This document shows positions 25,064 to 37,678 of a stretch of 64,000 nt of DNA, one piece after another. Source of the stretch: Amoeboaphelidium protococcarum (taxonomy: Eukaryota > Aphelidiomycota > Aphelidea). Every line of letters starts with the position of its first letter. Position 1 is the stretch's first letter. The translations under genes were made by a program, and so were the position numbers. Below the pieces are notes generated by a model. That model was not told the origin of the DNA, did not search any database, and saw nothing but the letters and a program-made list of their open reading frames with translations. The stretch covers positions 67,001 through 131,000 of the forward strand of contig JALECJ010000003.1 of NCBI GenBank assembly GCA_023515745.1, read 5' to 3'.

Positions 25064-27049
25064 TCATCTCAATATCGCGCCCAGTAAGTTGTACTTCATC
25101 GCAAATACGGAAATGGCCACCGAAACTATAGCGACGAAGATGGCTTATCCGACGTTAGCTCCATTGGAAGGCTGCTACTAAACTACATGTTTTTCTTCAG
25201 CCTTATGCGCTGATAACTGCTGTTTTAATTCTTCTGCGAGCTTCTTCTGCTGCTACAACTAAGACTTATTCAGAGCATTCTCCTCTTTAGCGTCCTGTAA
25301 CTGTTTGGACAGCGAGATAGTCTTAGAGCTCAATTAATCTTACTAAGCCTTGATAGTACTGATCTCCTTGAGCAACTTTTCAACATCTTCGCTTTAACCA
25401 ACGTCAGCTAAAGCCACTTTGAAAGCCTCTTCCATTTCTAGCAGCTTGCTTTCAGTATCCTTTAAATCATTCTGCAGTTACGTGATGGTCTCCTTCTACT
25501 ACTCGGCTAGTTATTGCAAATCTTGAGCATTTCTAATCTGCTCCGCCAGAGCCTCTTTCTCAGTACTGACCTCCTTAAACTTGAGCTCAAACGATTACAA
25601 GGATTTCTGAGTGTCAGCTAACTACTACTGCACATCATTAAACTGACTAGCTATAGCATTCTTCGCAAAGGTCACCTCCTTCAATTGCAAAGATAGTTGG
25701 TTTTTTTCATCAATAAGCTGATTCTTCTTGGTCTGCTCATCAATAATTTTACCCTTCAACTCCATAATCTTATCCTCATTCTCACTCCTCATGCTACTCA
25801 AATCAGACTCAGATTGTGCATGCAAGTTTTACTTCTCCTGAAGCTATTATTGCAACTAGGACACCTCAGCTTACTTTTCAGCCAACTATGCACGAATATT
25901 ATCCAACTCTGCCGCCATTGGACTCAATTTCTAATTCAGCTACTCAATTTTCTAAGTGGCAACAGATAATTCTTGATTCAACTAAGACTACTGCTCTTAC
26001 AGAATCTGAGAATGCTACTACTTCAGCTAATCGATTTCCTGCTTTAGGTTCTCTTTATCGCTTTAAGACTCATTTAGAGACATTTCCAGATCTGAAATTT
26101 CAACCTTCAATTTACTGATTTATTCTAGCAACTGCTCGTCTTGCTACTAAGGAACTACAGACTTTACTTCTGATTAACTCTTTTCGTCAACCAGAGCACT
26201 GACATCATCAAGAGCAGATTTGAGCTTCTTAATCTGAACACTTTGATTTTGAGCAACATTCAAATCATTAGCAAGTTCAGTTAAAACACTATCCAACACC
26301 GACTCATCCACAGCCTAGGCTTTGTTCGCCTTAAGAGAAGCTGATCCCTCACCTGCGGCCTTTGCGTAAGGATTGAGTATTCCCACAGTACAGCTCACCT
26401 TATGGAAAAGCACAGTCACTCCATCATCGCCAAAGATATCAACACCAAACTCGAGTATATCACCGCCTTTTAGTTAACGAGGCTTATCAGACGGCTTACC
26501 TTCTTACGATAGGCGTTCTCCATTGACAAACGTTCCATTACTAGATCCACAATCTCTAATCATGACACTGCCGACTTCTCTGTCATAGTAAACTTCAGCA
26601 TGAGCTCTGCTAAGAACTTTAGAATCAAATATCAAATTATCAGCTGCAGGTGGCTACTTTGGAGAACTTTGACGACCAATTTTCTGCACACTACTACCGT
26701 CAAGACTGAGCACAAGTTTCTTGGCAGCAAAAGAGCCATCATTCGGTGATAGACTGAAAACGACTTGCTTCCCAGCTTCAGAGTCTCCTTACTACTTTTG
26801 AGCCTGTGCACCACTGCTACTATCCTTTGCCAGTTGAGACAACTACTATTTTTCAGGGGAATCAGATGACTACTGTAAACCTTCGAGGTTGTAGGCCTTC
26901 ATCATCCTCTTACTCATCTTTGTGGACGGCTTAATGAACGAAGAACCATACTGTGACAGTTCAGCGTCAGACATTTTACCAAAGTCTCCACTGGATTACT
27001 ACTATTCTGGCACCTTTGCCATATCCTGACTACCTAAATCTGAACTCAT
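25064..27049 (-). CDS. FHA-coiled coil-tail anchor protein (SLMAP/FAR9/FAR10 type)
   Basis: 661 residues. N-terminal FHA domain at about residues 85-200 with the phosphothreonine-binding marks [21 protein letters not shown] and [17 protein letters not shown] long coiled coil (about 230-610; Leu/Glu/Lys/Gln heptads) follows, and a single C-terminal transmembrane helix ([16 protein letters not shown]) just before the end makes it tail-anchored. This order is that of SLMAP and fungal Far9/Far10, the membrane anchors of the STRIPAK phosphatase-kinase complex on nuclear/ER or mitochondrial membranes. Subfamily assigned from architecture; sequence match to Far9/Far10 not computed. Confidence 0.75.
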
Positions 27050-27322
27050 AATTTTTTTTTAATAGAAGTATGTAAACTAAGTGTATTAATGCAAATAGGC
27101 AGGTACAGTAGTTGTTTGAGTAAGTTGATAACAACAACAAAGAGAAAAGGAAACGAACGGCTGAAACGCGAAACGCAAAAGTTGAAACAAACATTTCTGT
27201 TTCACCCAATTTGAACGTGGTCGCATTACTTATACTCTAGTACTGTATAATGAATAAATGCGTCCTCAGAATAATCGATATACCGGTAGCTTGATAATTG
27301 TTGAAGAATTCATAGTATGCAT

Positions 27323-28606
27323 TCATAAATTTTATTTCTTTATCATCGTTTCATGTGTTCCAACGTAGCCATTAGCCAAGATGAACCATCTGGCGTCTTT
27401 TACTAGTAACTGATCTATCAAGATAGCGTCAATCTTTTACTCAAAGTCTTCCACAGATTGCAACTTAAAGTTCTAACGAGTCTATGCTTTGCGCCGCTTT
27501 ACAATCACCTCGTTGCGTAGGCGTTTCAAGTACATGAATCTTACTTGGCGCGCAAACTAATGACTGCCGACCTGGCGTTGATTTATCGATCGCAGTGAGA
27601 TTACGAATGCCATCAGAACGCCAATATATGATGGATTTTCATACCATTAATCCATTTCGATTATAGAACGGACAGTAAGAATTTTAAAATGCAAAATTAC
27701 AGGTGCCATTAGTCCTAATAATATTGATAATGTGAAATTGAGAGCAACACCAACCATTTCTCCAGGAGATTGACACCTTTTAAGTACGGCACTTTAAGAC
27801 TAACAATACTCTGCAAATCTCTTTAGATTCCACAATTTAAACTACTCAAACGCGTTCAGTGTCGATAGTTATGTGATTGCTTTAACGGCCAAAATCTTTT
27901 ATTTATCTTCACAATCAGCGCTCAGTACCTGCAGTGAAAGCAATGATAGTATTCCAATGAGACAAATCATTTCCAGTCCAGATCCAAAGAGTAAAACGCG
28001 TCTAGAGAATCTCATTTGACCATTATCAAAATCTCGTAAAGCACCCAGCTCTATACAAAGACCGAAAATTAGAGCAGTTATCACTGATGCAAAATTGCCG
28101 CACACAGACACTAAAGTGACGGCAGCCTTGATCTCGTTCAATCGTCGTCTCCAGGATTTCTCTTCGCCATACACCTCGTGGATGATATTGCGAACGAACA
28201 GCTCATCAGCAGGATGCAACTATATCTGATCATTATTGAACTCAAACTTACGCAAACAAAATCGTATTGTAGAATAATCCATTCAAAATATTAGGGTGAA
28301 TTATAACGTTAGGACATGAAAAGTATCGGATAATGTCTCATGATCAAACTCTTTACCAAATTCTGAAAATTCGATTTCGATTGTGGCGCCTGAAACAAGG
28401 AGCAACGAGTTAATTTTTATCTCAAATTCTCCAAACCGCGCTATGCTAGCGTATGGATGTGAGCCACCATCACAATCATTCAAAAACTTTATTTGCGGAA
28501 TTTCACGGTAAATGTCTATGTAAATTATAGTGCAGTCTTTGTACAGTGGGTTGATCGACTGCAAAGCAAGAGGCGGAACTGCCGATCCTTTCTCAGAATT
28601 CATCAT
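27323..28606 (-). CDS. unknown multi-pass membrane protein with one in-frame TGA
   Basis: Reading TAA/TAG as Gln, a single frame runs from ATG 28606 to TGA 27323 (about 427 codons), except for one TGA at 28283-28285 directly followed by ATG 28282. N-terminal part: beta-rich, soluble (GEFEIKINSLLLVSGATIEI). Part after the TGA: four hydrophobic helices (VTLVSVCGNFASVITALIFG, VLLFGSGLEMICLIGILSLL, VGVALNFTLSILLGLMAPVI, YIGVLMAFVISL), basic loops and a soluble C-terminus. Either one gene with a readthrough, error or inactivating TGA, or two abutting genes (28607 side 28283-28606 and 27323-28282, 319 aa). An in-frame ATG at 28684 would extend the start to 6 bp from CSB. Family not recognised. Confidence 0.55.
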
Positions 28607-28690
28607 TTTAGCTTTGTCAGATTGTTTCCCTTATTCTTCATCTTAACCTTGGAATAGCACATTGGATTGATAACTATTTGCCATATTATC

Positions 28691-31600
28691 ATGGAGATGT
28701 CAGGAGATGAGAAGTTGGAATTGAATGAGCTGCTGGTTGATGTTTAATCCTAGGAATTTTTGGAGAAGAAGGTGCAGAATGAAGTCGAGGATGAGATTCA
28801 AAAGTTGGATGATGCGCGTGATGATAGATTGCTGAAGCGTCTGGACAAGGAGATTCTTGCATTGAAGAAGAAGATTAGTGTATAATAGGATAAGGTTGAT
28901 AATTTTAGAAATAATTATAACGCTGCTGCTTTGTAAGAGCTGGAGAGGCTGAAATCTGAGTTGGATGAAAAGTACTTGCTCAGAGATCAGGTGGTAGATC
29001 GTCATAACAAAGTGGCGAGTATTAATGATACTGCGGTTACCAGGTAAGATTAAGAAGACCTGGTAGCTCTTGGTAAAGCGACTCCGTTCGACAATTAAAA
29101 TGGCAATACCGCCGCTTAATTAGACTCACGTCCTGTGAAGACTCGATTTGATGCTCACAATTACATATCTTTTGATCAGAGCGATGACGTTTAAGTTGGA
29201 GAGTTGAATGATCAAGATTTTGACAGCAAAAGTCTGCAGGTTCGCAACATTGCTAGAGTGAGTAGTAATAATAAGTAGAAAAGTGGTAAGAATAAACGCA
29301 AGAGACGACAATCAGTGCATAGCGACGATGATTACAGTGATAATGATGGTGGTGATTATGCCGAGAATGATGAGGACGGAGAAGAAGAAGAAGAAGAAGA
29401 CGTTGAAGGTGATGGTAACAATTTATACTATGATGATCTTCAAGATGATAAATTCAGAGAGAGAGTCACCTAGTGGGCATTGAACAGATATAATTATCGA
29501 AATTCTGACGCGAGAGTGGATGATCTAGAATGGAATGATGTCTTGAATGAATGTTTGTAAGAGAGCCCGGATGAACCGAATGCTTACATTGGCGATCTAT
29601 CTGTACCGGGGGAGGTGTACACTAGACTGTTTGAGTATTAGCGCACATGCTTGAAATGGCTCTATGATCTGTATAATCAAAGTGTTGGTGGAATTGTTGG
29701 TGATGAAATGGGTTTGGGAAAGACTATCCAGATTATAGCTTTTCTGGCCGCGTTACACTTCACACCAGGCAAGTGGTAGAATTCGGTGATTATCGTCTGC
29801 CCGGCTACGGTATTGACTTAGTGGTGCAAGATGTTTCATGAATGGTGGCCTCCTTTGAGAATAGTTATTTTACATTCATCTTCCCTCAGTTAGTATGGTG
29901 GCGGTAATAGTAATCTTAACAGGTCTTCTAGTATACGCAAGATTTTGAATAAAGTATGGAACGAAGGTCACGTTTTGATTACCACTTATGAAGGTGTAAG
30001 GCAGCACCGAGAGCATATCTTAAATCGAAAATGGGGATATGTAATTCTGGATGAAGGTCACAAGATTAGGAATCCAGAGGCGGATATCACAATGTGCTGC
30101 AAGCAGTTCAATACTCCTAGACGGTTGATTCTTAGTGGGACGCCTATATAAAATAATTTGGTGGAACTTTGGAGTTTATTCGATTTTGTGTATCCAGGTA
30201 GACTGGGAACTCTGCCTGTATTCTAATCTCAATTTGAGATTCCGATCAAGTAGGGTGGATATGCTAATGCTTCCGCGATGTAGGTGCAAGTTGCGTATAA
30301 ATGTGCTATAATCTTGCGAGATCTCATTAATCCGTACCTGCTACGGAGGATGAAAGCTGATGTGGCTATACAGATGCCAAAGAAGGATGAGAAGGTTCTT
30401 TTTGTTAAATTGACAGACATTCAGAGGTAGATTTATGAGGATTTTCTGCAGAGTTCTGAGGTGGAAAGTATATTCGATGGCAAGAGACATGCTTTGTATG
30501 GAATTGATATCCTGCGCAAGATTTGTAATCATCCAGATTTACTTTTTATCAACAGCAAGAGTAAAAGTAAAAAGGCTGTAGACTCGACTGCGGAAGACAA
30601 AGTTGACTTTTCAAAGAGTGGCAAACTTGCTGTAGTTAAGAATCTATTGCATCTGTGGAAGTAAAATGGACACAAAGTCTTACTGTTCACCCAGACGCGA
30701 TAGATGTAGGTAATCATGGAGTAGATGGTTTAGAGTGAAGGATATTCCTATTTGAAAATGGACGGCACCACTCCAGTCAAGGATCGCATGTCATTAGTCG
30801 ATAGATTTAATTGCACTAGAAGTGTTTATATTTTCTTGCTCACTACCAAAGTTGGTGGGCTTGGAGTCAATCTTACCGGTGCTGATCGAGTGGTTATCTA
30901 TGACCCAGATTGGAATCCTTCGACTGACATTTAGAGCAGAGAGCGTGCGTGGCGACTTGGACAGTAGAAGCCAGTCACCATATATCGCTTGATGACTAGC
31001 GGTACGATAGAAGAGAAGATTTACCATCGGTAGATTTTTAAGCAGTTTCTCACTAATAAAATCCTTAAAGATCCCAAGCAGCGTCGATTTTTCAAAAGTA
31101 ATGATCTGCATGACTTGTTCTCGTTAGCTCCTGCAGATTAATAACATAATGAGACGCGTTCACTTTTTGATAAAAGTGGTCAAGATGTTAGTGTGGATCA
31201 GTAGAATCTCCAGGTTGAAGATCATATTGGAGTGGAAGGAGTCGCGCGTGAAGAGTCTTTTAGAACGGCAGATAGTGCAGAGGAGAAGGCCGGATAACAC
31301 AAGACTGATGATGCCGTCTTGGACTCTATTTTCCAAATGGATGGTCTCCATACTATTCTAAAGCATGATGCTGTCATGGATTCTACAAGGCCTGATTATG
31401 TCATTGTGGAGAGGGAAGCCACAAGAATGGTTGACTCTGCCATGTCGAAGTTGAAGAACTCGTACGATTAGTCGCGATAATCTGCGGGTAGATAGTCATC
31501 ATCATCCTCACAGTAAGCTGATAGAAATGCTAATCAATCGTCTTCGGCGACTATATTAAATAGGCTCAAGAGCAGAAATAGAAATTCCAATAATCAGCAA

Positions 31601-31918
31601 GGTGAAAATGATGGCGCTGATACGGACAAAAATACATAGTATATCCTGGAAGCCATGATTAACCATCTGCGTAAGAAGCCGACTCAGAGAGCATCTAGTC
31701 AAGAGCTTGCCACTGTATTTTAATAGTGTGTGAGCGAGTAGTCCTCTAGTATTGCATCAGCTGGTGGCAATGATGATGAACTTGCGTTGTTTCGTCAACT
31801 TGTGAAAGCGATCGCGACTTTTCATCGTTCCTCGTCCTCATCGACTTCTCCTCACTCTGCCGCCTCCAATAGATCAAGAACTCAAGGTTATTGGTAATTG
31901 AAATCTGAATTTCAGTGA
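28691..31918 (+). CDS. RAD26: CSB/ERCC6/RAD26 DNA repair SNF2 ATPase
   Basis: 1075 residues (yeast Rad26 1085). N-terminal coiled coil, acidic region, then the SNF2 helicase from about residue 310: [19 protein letters not shown] (motif I), [10 protein letters not shown] (motif II, DEGH as in CSB), LSGTPIQNNL, and motifs [41 protein letters not shown]. The stretch [20 protein letters not shown] is specific to CSB. C-terminal AIATFHRSS...QGYWQLKSEF resembles the CSB ubiquitin-binding end. It displaces stalled RNA polymerase II in transcription-coupled repair. The TAG in DIQSRERAW is the invariant motif-VI Gln, direct support for the code. Confidence 0.96.
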
Positions 31919-32012
31919 CGCTATATACAATATAGATACATTTAGAAAAGTCTGAACACATTTGAATTGAACAATCTCATCTCAATTTTAAGCTTCCCTT
32001 ACTGACTTCGAA

Positions 32013-32384
32013 ATGTCATCCACACTTGACGCAAAGACGCGATTTTAAATTGAATTAGAATTTTTATAATGTTTAAGCAATCCCGCGTACTTGCAATGTA
32101 AGAGTACCCCATGTGCAAAATAAGACTTTTATTGATTACTTGTTAATATTGTAGTTTTGGCTAATGAAGGTTACCTAAAAGACTCTGAGTTTATGGATTA
32201 TTTGCGATATCTCTAATCAACGTGGACTCAGCGTGGCTATGTGGATTGCATAAAGTTTCCAGATTGTCTTCAATTTCTGTCAATGCTGATCGAGAGTGAA
32301 GATTTTCGAACTCAACTGCAACGTTAGGAATTTATAGAATACCTGCAGAAGCAATAATACTACAATTGGAAGATGTAAAAGTGA
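32013..32384 (+). CDS. MED31: Mediator subunit MED31 (SOH1), one intron
   Basis: Exons 32013-32097 and 32155-32384 give 104 residues. Sequence RFQIELEFLQCLSNPAYLQFLA|NEGYLKD, split here by the intron after the YLQ codon, then DYLRYLQSTW, VDCIKFPDCLQFLSML and YYNWKMQK: the MED31 core (RFQxELEFVQCLANPxYLNFLAQRGYF, YPxCLxxL). MED31 is part of the middle module of Mediator. The TAA in RFQIELEF and in LQCL code for the conserved Gln residues. It ends 104 bp before the convergent alcohol dehydrogenase stop. Confidence 0.95.
32098..32154 (+). other. spliceosomal intron in MED31
   Basis: 57 nt, donor GTAAGAG, acceptor AATATTGTAG, phase 1. The intron interrupts the most conserved block of MED31, so its boundaries are fixed by the protein. 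The best-defined intron in this window. Confidence 0.9.
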
Positions 32385-32488
32385 ATGTTAATGTTATGGC
32401 ACTGATTGAAAGATTATCGATTTGCATAGATAAATAATGTTTGATTACTAATTATCACTTCATTGCAACCAGGTGATGATAAATATGA

Positions 32489-33556
32489 TCAAAACTTCTT
32501 GGTGTCCAATACGATACGGTAACGAACATCGCCTTTACGAACGCGTTCAATGGCCTTGTTTGCCTCCTTCAAATCCATCTTCTCAATCCATGGATGAACG
32601 TCGTGCTCAGCTGCAAATTCCAACATCTCCTGGATCATAGCCGGGGATCCAATCAAGGAACCGGTTAAAGCAATCTGGTTCATACACAGAGCACCAGCTC
32701 TAAACTTCAAATCTTCTTCTGGTATTCCCAGCAATACAACCGTACTATTCGGTCTCATCAGACTGAAATAAGTATCCCACGGCTGGCCCTTGTGATTGCT
32801 GGTGACAATCAAGATATCCAGCTTTTGTGCATTCTCCTTCACAGCCGATTCATCCTTAATGTTCAAGAAACCAGTTCCACCGAGCTTCTTACACTCCTCA
32901 CGCTTATTCTCAGAATGAGATACACAGACGACATCTGCACCCATCTTACTAGCAAACTAGACGGCCAAATGCCCTAGGCCTCCAATACCAACAACACCGA
33001 CTCTTTTACCGGCATCACAGCCAAATCTCTTCAATGGACTGAATACAGTAGTACCTGCACACAGCAAAGGAGCCACCACATCAGACTTCAACTTATCAGG
33101 AACAACCAAGCTGAAGCGGTAGTCAACACGGACAGCCTCAGCATATCCACCATAAGCAACTCCACCGTCTTCATACACAGCATTATAAGTGAACACTCTA
33201 CGCGGACACAACTGGTTCTCATTAGTCTTTGAGTTGCAGTATAGGCAAGACTCGTCGCAGCAAGACCAAACTTGGGCACCTACTCCAACGCGCTGTCCAA
33301 CCTTGCGATACTTTCCTGCATTCTCGCCGACTGCCTTGACCACACCAGAGATCTCATGACCAACAACAACAGGATACTTGGTAGGACCCCAGCCGCTGTC
33401 AATGGCGTGGATATCAGAATAGCATATACCACAATAACAGATCTCAATCTCGATGTCGTTCGGACCCAGAGGACGAGGCTTATAGCTGAAAGGCTCCAAC
33501 GGCTTACCCTTACCATGGCATGCATAGGCCTTGAACTAAACTTGTTCGTTTGTCAT
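32489..33556 (-). CDS. NADP-dependent zinc alcohol dehydrogenase (ADH6/CAD type)
   Basis: 355 residues, MDR superfamily. Catalytic zinc ligands in CGICYSDIHAID and GHEISGVV, structural-zinc cysteines in CCDESCLYCNSKTNENQLC, nucleotide-binding GIGGLGHLAVQFASKMGADV. The spacing with GWGPTKYPVVVGHE and DGGVAYGGYAEAVRVD matches cinnamyl-alcohol-type/ADH6-ADH7 enzymes reducing aldehydes with NADPH in the cytosol. No targeting signal. Typical length. Substrate cannot be told from sequence. Confidence 0.93.
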
Positions 33557-33891
33557 ACTTGATTGTGCTGCAGATTTTAAATTCAATTGTAAATAGTATC
33601 TCGAATTAAGAACTGTAAATAATACAATAGAGTTCTCTTGCGATGAATGATTGAGGAAGAAGAGAAGGGGCGCGCGTTCCCATATTTGCTTAGTGAAGCT
33701 GAAACACACGCGCGTCTTTGTTGATTGAATCATCGCGACATGTTACGTAAGCTATTGACGCTGCAATGTATCTGTAGTGCTGCGATCCTTTTAAATGATT
33801 GGGAAAGAAGCACGGCTTATACCCTGTCTCAAATAACTTTAGACATTCAATGCAGTGACAATTAATTGCTAATCACTAACTGTACTTAATT
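33557..33891. other. intergenic region ADH-membrane protein
   Basis: 335 bp, the promoter side of the dehydrogenase gene and the 3' side of the next minus-strand gene. The dehydrogenase frame stays open some 60 codons upstream but shows no family similarity. Nothing else seen. Confidence 0.35.
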
Positions 33892-34425
33892 TCATACTTG
33901 TGCGCGTTCGATGCACTTTTTAAAGCCACCGAGTTGTAACGCAGTATCTTGAGGAACGCTTTGGGTATTGGCAGGATGATAATATCCTTGGAAAATTTTG
34001 TACGTGTAAACCAATAGTCTAATTGCCACAAATGCCAGAACCATGTAATCTGGCATGATTTTTATCAGGAGAACGTCACCGATTGAGGAAAATGGAACAA
34101 TGCAGAAGACCGCAATTTCTAAGCGACTCCACCCCATAGGACGTTTTACGACCAATCGCCAAAACTTGTACCAGCCCACATACGCATAGAACACGTAGAA
34201 TGCCAAGAACAATGGGCGTCTTATACTAATAATCTCGATAGCTTTGCCAAATATAATCATAAGCCCAACGTTAAGTATCAGTAAAGCAAATAATGTTAAC
34301 ATAGTCTTTACAGCAGCAATAACCACTTCTAATGGATGCAAAGAGTTGCGATGTACGGCTAGTGGAGGCAGAATTTAAACATACTTGGATTTCTGGGATT
34401 ATGACTAATACTGTGAATGTCCCAT
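33892..34425 (-). CDS. small four-helix membrane protein, unknown
   Basis: 177 residues from ATG 34425 to TGA 33892-33894. Four hydrophobic helices: MLTLFALLILNVGLMIIFG, LFLAFYVFYAYVGWY, AVFCIVPFSSIGDVLLI, YMVLAFVAIRLLVYTY, with positive loops (VKRPMGWSRLE). The N-terminal 40 residues are Gln/Ser-rich and contain several TAA/TAG codons. I do not recognise the family. Evidence for a gene is the well-defined hydropathy and a proper TGA end. No intron needed. Confidence 0.5.
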
Positions 34426-34799
34426 GTTAATTTTACGAAGTAAGCTCGGCCCAAATACTTGGAATAAGAAAATGACACCTAAAAAAGAAAAAAGATCTTT
34501 GTGGTCACTGTCAAAGTATGACTCTGGGAACTTGGCGGCAAGACGCGTGTATGAAACAGAATGCAATTTTCAATCAGTTCAGTTAAGTGTAAAAGTAGAG
34601 TCGCAGTTATTGTACTTGTACTATTCCTTTTTTGTTGAAATTTGTAATTAAAAAAATATCGTTTTATATATCTCTTTAGTATTAAGGTAATATAGAGGAT
34701 ACAAAATGTGTGCTAGCGGGTAAATCCAAGTAAATAACTTCTCAATGCTTCAAAACAAATTTACTTATGCTAATCATCATTCATTTTAAGTTTCACGAA
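34426..34799. other. AT-rich intergenic region
   Basis: 374 bp between the promoter side of the four-helix protein and the 3' end of the second calpain-like gene. No gene seen. Confidence 0.35.
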
Positions 34800-36704
34800 T
34801 CAATCACAACCCCGAATCTTTAAATCTGGAGAAGCATATGTGCAGGACATGGAGATATCAGCAAAATACCGTCTGAATTAACTTTCCGGGATTGCAAATA
34901 TGGTTGTGTCTTTTATTCTTTGGACACCAGGAACGTTGACATCTGGAGAATTAGTGGCTCCCCAGGTGTTTGATAGCACAATCATCCCATCCTTCTAGTA
35001 CAACAATGCATACGCGTGATTAGGAACCAAATTTACACTTTCCACTAATGACTTATCATCGTGCGTACCGGCAACTACTGCTTCTGTGCACTGTCCCGGA
35101 CCTGACACGCTAAGTGGAGCAATCTTAGCGAGATCCTTAATTTCATTCACCAGAGCATATCCACTCTTTTAGCCCGTTAGCGCACGCAGAGCAAAAGAAG
35201 GATCCTTGCCTTCTTTCACGGAGACTCCTTCCTGGGCGAAATGTTCTGTAGCAGCGTCCAAGAATACCCCAGCCCACTTGGGATACCAACCAATATCAGG
35301 CGAACTCAAATGATCATACCAACCGCTACAGCTTTTGCTATAAACTTTTGGTTACAACTGCTCATTAAACAGGGTAACATCGCAAGTGCTCCACATCCCT
35401 CTGGGTGTCCAATTGTCTTTACGCTTGACAGTGAAAGCAGCCGGGCATCGATATGCCACCGCTGCTATGCTAGCCAAAAACCAACAGTTTCCCCAGGTTC
35501 CTTAATTGATACCTCCAATATTCTTCAAATCTTTGTTGAACAAGTTAGTACTGAGAGTTCTACCATAATTGACTTGCTTTGAATCTGCTGACAGCTCCGG
35601 CACTGGGCCAGATAGATCAGGAAGATCACCAATAGGAGGAAATGCAATCTTCTGAGGATCAATCTCAGCGCAAAGTGCTGATAACACGGAGCCAGTCTAG
35701 TCAATAAAAATTTTAGAAATTGCCCAGAACTTTCCATCACCTGGCCCCTATGTATTCTATGCAGTGCAAGACACTAAGTTAACGGAAGCAACTGAATTTT
35801 TATACGAATCTTTTACGAGTAGAGAATTCTGTTCAGAGCCAATGCAGGTTGCCGTTGAGTAGTTACCAATGCTGGTCAGAGAGACACTGGAGATCAATCC
35901 ACCAGGACAGAATAAAGCATGAATAGGCGACTAGCCGTCTGAATCTTATGAGCGCGACTGGATAACTTTACTGCCGTACTGCGATTTCAGTTTGTTGATG
36001 TCCATACCATTGCATTCAAAATACGGAGAACGATCTTACGCTATAACTGTCATTAAACCTCGTCCGGAGCAGTCGTAATCAGTGTTAGTCCGCCTCGGAG
36101 TCGGAGGCACTTCACACATGGCATAAGCAATCGCACCAGTTGTTGAATTAACAAGCAATTGGGAGACAGCAGAGGCGGAAGAATTTTGAACCTCTCCGTA
36201 CCAGATAGATGGACAGCTCTGGCCAGGGATGATCACGTTAAATCCAGGATGGTCACCAACCATGGGACCATCAGGAGACTTGATACACGATACGCGGCTG
36301 ATTTGGCTGGCTTAATCTAACTCATAATTGCGGATAAATCCACCATCGCCACATGAATATGTAGTAAGACCAGTAGACTCAATCTTTACCTTAGCTGCAG
36401 TCGTTATGGCAGAAGAGAATTCAACAGAGGTCATACTTTAGCCATTTACAGCACATATCGGGATTGAATCCTTGTGGAGTCCAGTGATAAATGACGAGCA
36501 ATGGTATTAACCCGCCACTGAGGATTTATGATCAGATACATTGAGATTATTAGTTTCAACAGGAGCAATAGACACAATTTTAGTAGGAGGTAGAGATTAT
36601 ATTACCGGTCCTTGAGGTGCTTACGCTAAACACGTCAGCTTTTAATGACCAAAGAGCGACATCAGAGCATAGGATACTAACAATACTTTTAATGTGGACT
36701 TCAT
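34800..36704 (-). CDS. secreted calpain-like cysteine peptidase, copy 2
   Basis: 634 residues, inverted paralogue of 13809-15710, very similar at both DNA and protein level from the Cys-rich extension through the catalytic domain. Signal peptide MKSTLKVLLVSYALMSLFG differs from copy 1. Catalytic motifs intact: QGTWGNCWFLAS (Cys), NHAYALLYQKDG (His), LSNTWGA (Asn). Copy 2 has divergent stretches (e.g. CTAQNTQGP against CTAEETDGP), so it is not a recent identical duplicate. Both copies have open frames, so both look functional. See copy 1 for the role. Confidence 0.75.
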
Positions 36705-36964
36705 TGCTTTAGATTAATTATAATCGATGAATTTCTATAATATAAAGTTTTTCAGATGGTTATGTAGATACAAGAGACTGGAGTAAATCATTGACTTTAG
36801 ACGCAGTACTTGGTAGCATGATCAATAAAGCTGTCATTCGTTACACTACCAATGATGATGCAGATTTTTGATTGGACATTGGAAGGCCCATGTGCGCCAA
36901 GATTCTAAAACAGTAACCCGTGTATCGAGTCACAAGACCAAAACTTAACGTAATGCAGCGCAGG

Positions 36965-36972
36965 TATATAAA
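36965..36972 (+). promoter_or_regulatory. TATA-box-like element
   Basis: TATATAAA 26 bp before the ATG at 36991. One of the clearer TATA matches in the window; it gives some support to the following open frame. Confidence 0.3.
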
Positions 36973-36990
36973 TCATGTTACATTTATAGT

Positions 36991-37368
36991 ATGGCTTATC
37001 AAACTTATACTGTAATCGGAAAGCAACTAATATCGGGGAGCAGATTTCACTATACGATTCGATTCGAATATTGTATATGCAAGCTTGAAGATTGGGGCAA
37101 TGGCGACACGCACAATACCAAGAGTAATGTTAGAATTATAAAAATGATAAATGTAGATCTGACGGCAAGATATAAATATAAAGAATACAGATTTATGATA
37201 TCACTAATCATTACTATTTTATCTCTAGCCAATACTAGATAAACGATTAACAAAGCGCGTAGCAGGATCTTATTATGCAAATTCATCGGCCCATTAATCA
37301 AGATCCCTACCGTCTCTCATAGCTTAGAATCTATGCTTATTCCAGTGCCAACTGTATACGAATATTGA
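36991..37368 (+). CDS. small open frame, uncertain
   Basis: 125 codons to TGA. The first 18 residues, MAYQTYTVIGKQLISGSR, vaguely recall the N-terminus of the small ATP synthase subunit Atp19/k family (Y..Y...GK/RQ). The continuation does not follow that family, so if real the gene would need an intron whose acceptor I cannot place. A TATA-like box lies upstream. With TGA as the sole stop, chance frames of this length are common. Confidence 0.2.
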
Positions 37369-37678
37369 CGTGCTGATAGCAAAAAGAGTCAGAGAAGTAG
37401 TCCAAAATAGTGTTTGACGCGTTGCAAAAGACAGCTTACTCGGTCTATTATACAGCTATTCAGATAGATGAGTTTTAGATTTTGAGGAACCATCTTGAAA
37501 TGCTAATCTAGAGGATAATAAAAATTTAGAATGATACATTATTATCTATGTTGTAAAGGACTAATTGATAAAGGAGCAAACCTGCAAATGACGCGAAAGG
37601 AAGAAGAAGCTCAAACGTTAATATTCAGCTGTGCTTTGATCACGGCCGCAAGCTAATCTATTAAAGTAATCGGCGCTA
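37369..37678. other. intergenic region downstream of kinesin
   Basis: 310 bp. No gene seen; AT-rich with the kinesin 3' end at 37679. Confidence 0.35.

Noticed and set aside
25816-26118. Plus-strand open frame of 100 codons inside the FHA gene
   Set aside because: It is the antisense shadow of the coiled coil; the minus frame has FHA motifs and a tail anchor.
36991-37368. Atp19/subunit k homologue
   Set aside because: Only the first few residues are suggestive; no intron acceptor restores the family sequence, so kept as a low-confidence open frame without a name.
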